Assembly (NCBI GenBank): GCA_023434425.1
Contig: JAEYSS010000228.1
Coordinates: 1-5,577, forward strand
Origin: Pseudomonadota bacterium
GTDB lineage: Bacteria; Pseudomonadota; Alphaproteobacteria; Ferrovibrionales; Ferrovibrionaceae
Reading direction: 5' to 3'
DNA length: 5,577 bases
Below are positions 5,260 to 5,577 of this stretch, piece after piece (the stretch's first letter is position 1; each line of letters opens with the position of its first letter). The position numbers were made by a program, and so were the translations under genes. The notes beneath the pieces were generated by a model. The model ran no database searches. It was not told where the DNA came from and was given only the letters and a program-made list of their open reading frames with translations.

Positions 5260-5577
5260 TCAGCCGAGGGCGTTCTGCACCGCGCGCATAGCCACCACAC
5301 CCACCAGATGCGCCCGGTATTCGCCGCTGCCGTGAATGTCGTTGTTCATTTTGGCCGGGTCGGTTTTGATGCCCTTCAGTGCATCGGGGCTGAAGGATTT
5401 CGACAGGGCGGCTTCCATCTCCTTGTGTCTGAACACGCAGGGGCCGGCGCCGGTAACGGCAACGCGGACGCCATCAGCGGTCTCGGCCACGAAAACCCCG
5501 ACCATCGCGTAGCGCGAGGCCGGGTTGCGGAATTTCTCGTAGCCAGCGCGCTTCGGGGCCGGAAACTCGATCTTCGT
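5260..5577 (-). CDS. CoxM-type FAD-binding subunit of molybdenum hydroxylase, C-terminal part (5' end outside window)
   Basis: About 105 C-terminal residues are visible, and the frame stays open to the right edge. They match the C-terminal domain of the medium, FAD-binding subunit of the xanthine dehydrogenase / aerobic CO dehydrogenase family: AGYEKFRNPASRYAMVGVFVA (visible residues 11-31), a GAGPCVFR turn (43-50), and the very characteristic NNDIHGSGEYRAHLVGVVAMRAV (78-100). This subunit passes electrons from the Fe-S subunit (CoxS type) to FAD, while the molybdopterin subunit (CoxL type) does the hydroxylation. Those partners would be expected outside the window. The FAD-binding motifs themselves are also outside. 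The gene may belong to any of several substrate groups (CO, purines, nicotinate, aldehydes and others); the C-terminal fragment does not decide which. Confidence 0.92.
   Translation of the reverse strand, partial: TKIEFPAPKRAGYEKFRNPASRYAMVGVFVAETADGVRVAVTGAGPCVFRHKEMEAALSKSFSPDALKGIKTDPAKMNNDIHGSGEYRAHLVGVVAMRAVQNALG

Noticed and set aside
1..5577. CRISPR arrays, tRNA genes, insertion sequences, phage attachment sites or long direct repeats
   Set aside because: None was seen on reading both strands; the window is almost fully occupied by the listed genes. Short or diverged elements could be missed without computation.

Overview
The window is GC-rich and densely coded. It reads like a chromosomal stretch of a metabolically versatile proteobacterium, most likely an alphaproteobacterium. 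The taxonomic guess rests only on base composition, Shine-Dalgarno usage and the gene families present (nitrile hydratase, CoxM-type molybdoenzyme subunit, Ldh_2-type dehydrogenase); no rRNA or other marker gene is present.

Layout: (1) At the left edge, on the + strand, are the 3' end of a nitrile hydratase beta-subunit gene and, overlapping it by ATGA, the complete gene for the small nitrile hydratase accessory protein (P14K/NhlE type). (2) Converging on these with a 19-nt gap is a compact three-gene minus-strand operon, transcribed from about 4026 down to 614. It encodes a membrane protein with a CHASE2 sensor domain and no recognisable output domain, an exported protein of unknown function with four cysteines, and an exported M48-family zinc metalloprotease. 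The genes overlap or lie 9 nt apart. The only AT-rich tract noticed in the window (about 4031-4060) sits just before the first gene and holds a plausible sigma70-type promoter. (3) Further upstream on the same strand are a complete type-2 malate/L-lactate dehydrogenase family gene and, at the right edge, the C-terminal part of a CoxM-type FAD-binding subunit of a molybdenum hydroxylase. A near-perfect 30-bp palindrome separates the last two genes and is probably a transcription terminator.

How the genes may work together: the two nitrile hydratase genes form one unit (catalytic subunit plus cobalt/assembly chaperone) for nitrile-to-amide conversion. The flanking CoxM-type and Ldh_2-type genes are typical of catabolic or oxidative small-molecule metabolism, but no shared substrate can be read from the sequence. 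The CHASE2 / exported protein / M48 operon looks like an envelope-located sensing and proteolysis module inserted between the metabolic genes. It is the part of the window whose function is least explained.
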